Shown here: piece by piece, positions 63,426 to 64,000 of the stretch
How positions within the stretch are numbered: the stretch's first letter is position 1
Layout: every line of letters starts with the position of its first letter
DNA from: Ectothiorhodospira mobilis
GTDB taxonomy: Bacteria > Pseudomonadota > Gammaproteobacteria > Ectothiorhodospirales > Ectothiorhodospiraceae
Length of the DNA: 64,000 bases
Assembly: GCF_900114895.1 (NCBI RefSeq)
Contig: NZ_FOUO01000004.1
Span: 144,003 to 208,002 of the forward strand
Direction of reading: 5' to 3'
Made by a program: the position numbers and the translations under genes
Notes under the pieces: generated by a model
Told to the model about the DNA's origin: nothing
Databases searched by the model: none
Seen by the model: the letters and a program-made list of their open reading frames with translations, nothing else

Positions 63426-64000
63426 CTGGGAACGCCGAGCCCCAGCTCGGCAGAACAGAGCCAAGCTGGGGCTTGGCGCTCCCAGCGATCCCCCGGAACC
63501 GCCAGGCCCCAGCCCGCCCCCTGGGAACGCCGAGCCCCAGCTCGGCAGAACAGAGCCAAGCTAGGGCTTGGCGCTCCCAGCGACCCCCGGAACCGCCAGG
63601 CCCCAGCCCGCCCCTGGGAACGCCGAGCCCCAGCTCGGCAGAACAGAGCCAAGCTAGGGCTTGGCGCTCCCAGCGATCCCCCGGGCCTGCCAGACTCCGG
63701 GTCCGCCCCCTGGGAACGCCGAGCCCCAACTCGGCAGAACAGAGCCAAGCGGGTGCCTGGCGCTCCCAGCGATCCCCCCGGAACCGCCAGCCCCCAGCCC
63801 GCCCCCTGGGAACGCCGAGCCCTAGCTCGGCAGAACAGAGCCAAGCTGGGGCTTTGCGCTCCCAGCTGATCCCCCCCCGGAACCGCCAGGCCCCAGCCCG
63901 CCCCCTGGGAACGCCGAGCCCCAGCTCGGCAGAACAGAGCCAAGCGGGTGCCTGGCGCTCCCAGCGATCCCCCCGGAACCGCCAGGCCCCAGCCCGCCCC
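63426..64000. repeat. tandem array of imperfect inverted repeats, six units, continuing past the window
   Basis: Units begin at 63426, 63521, 63614, 63710, 63806 and 63905 (spacings 95, 93, 96, 96, 99). Each opens with CTGGGAACGCCGAGCCCCAG and holds two arms: CTGGGAACGCCGAGC... and, after AGAACAGA, a diverged inverse ending GCGCTCCCAG. The arms pair over about 26 bp with a few A/G mismatches, and each arm itself contains GCCGAGC/GCTCGGC. A GC-rich 35-40 bp spacer (about CCGGAACCGCCAGGCCCC) joins units. Open frames on the minus strand across it are read as by-products. 112 bp of unremarkable sequence lie between it and the small putP-leader ORF. Confidence 0.9.

Noticed and set aside
63238..63943. 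Overlapping minus-strand ORFs of about 160-200 codons
   Set aside because: They run through the tandem repeat array and repeat LALFCRAGARRSQG-like text. Treated as a by-product of the repeat, although the codon-multiple unit spacing is flagged as a finding.
63426..64000. Possible CRISPR array
   Set aside because: Repeats are long and imperfect, each with internal inverted arms; the intervals between them are themselves repeated rather than unique spacers, and no cas gene is near.

Overview
The window looks like chromosomal DNA of a high-GC gammaproteobacterium. Three things suggest a purple sulfur bacterium of the Chromatiales (Ectothiorhodospiraceae-like): a single polar flagellum/chemotaxis locus in the Pseudomonas order, a full-length BchH subunit of magnesium chelatase, and a PpsR/CrtJ-type operator in front of it. 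The taxonomic placement is inference; no 16S rRNA or tRNA gene was seen.

Layout. 1-2 kb: a truncated lipoprotein gene, a NifX/NifB-type protein divergent from a DUF134 regulator, and a stand-alone Rieske protein (petA without petBC). 2-6.4 kb: two large alpha-solenoid proteins, one a J-domain/Lcl_C/TPR fusion and the other ending in a DUF2325-like domain; I know no described system for this pair. 6.5-9.8 kb: a degenerate PilZ-like protein, the master regulator FleQ, and a FleR-like sigma-54 activator with no receiver domain; no fleS kinase gene is present. 9.9-28 kb: fliEFGHIJK, fliLMNOPQR, flhBA, flhF, flhG(fleN) and fliA, all on the plus strand, often with 4-nt start/stop overlaps. 28-37 kb: cheY, cheZ, cheA, cheB, motC, motD, parC, parP, cheW, a small charged protein and a DUF2802 protein. 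37.1-38.8 kb: a convergent FlhB-C-terminal-like/FliK-like pair.

38.9-46.2 kb is housekeeping: low-molecular-weight phosphatase, rne with a long leader, rluC, a HAD phosphatase, an S49 peptidase and a DUF502 protein. 46.4-50.2 kb is the isolated bchH. 50.2-52.6 kb holds the carboxynorspermidine pair (decarboxylase and synthase). 53.7-58.4 kb carries an HDOD protein and a BvgS-like hybrid kinase translationally coupled to a REC-EAL phosphodiesterase, behind an FNR-like box. 58.4-63.3 kb has pfkB, a membrane-fused alpha/beta hydrolase, thpR, and a PutP-type symporter preceded by a 38-codon membrane peptide gene. The last 575 bases are a tandem array of inverted repeats that runs to the window edge.

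How it works together. FleQ with sigma-54 should drive the FleR-like activator (clear -24/-12 promoter at 8690) and further flagellar operons (fliL at 17239, possibly fliK at 15770). FliA then serves the late genes. FlhF/FlhG and ParC/ParP point to a polar flagellum with polar chemoreceptor arrays. CheA carries three short FliM-like peptides where the P2 domain would be expected, which may be the CheY-docking device.
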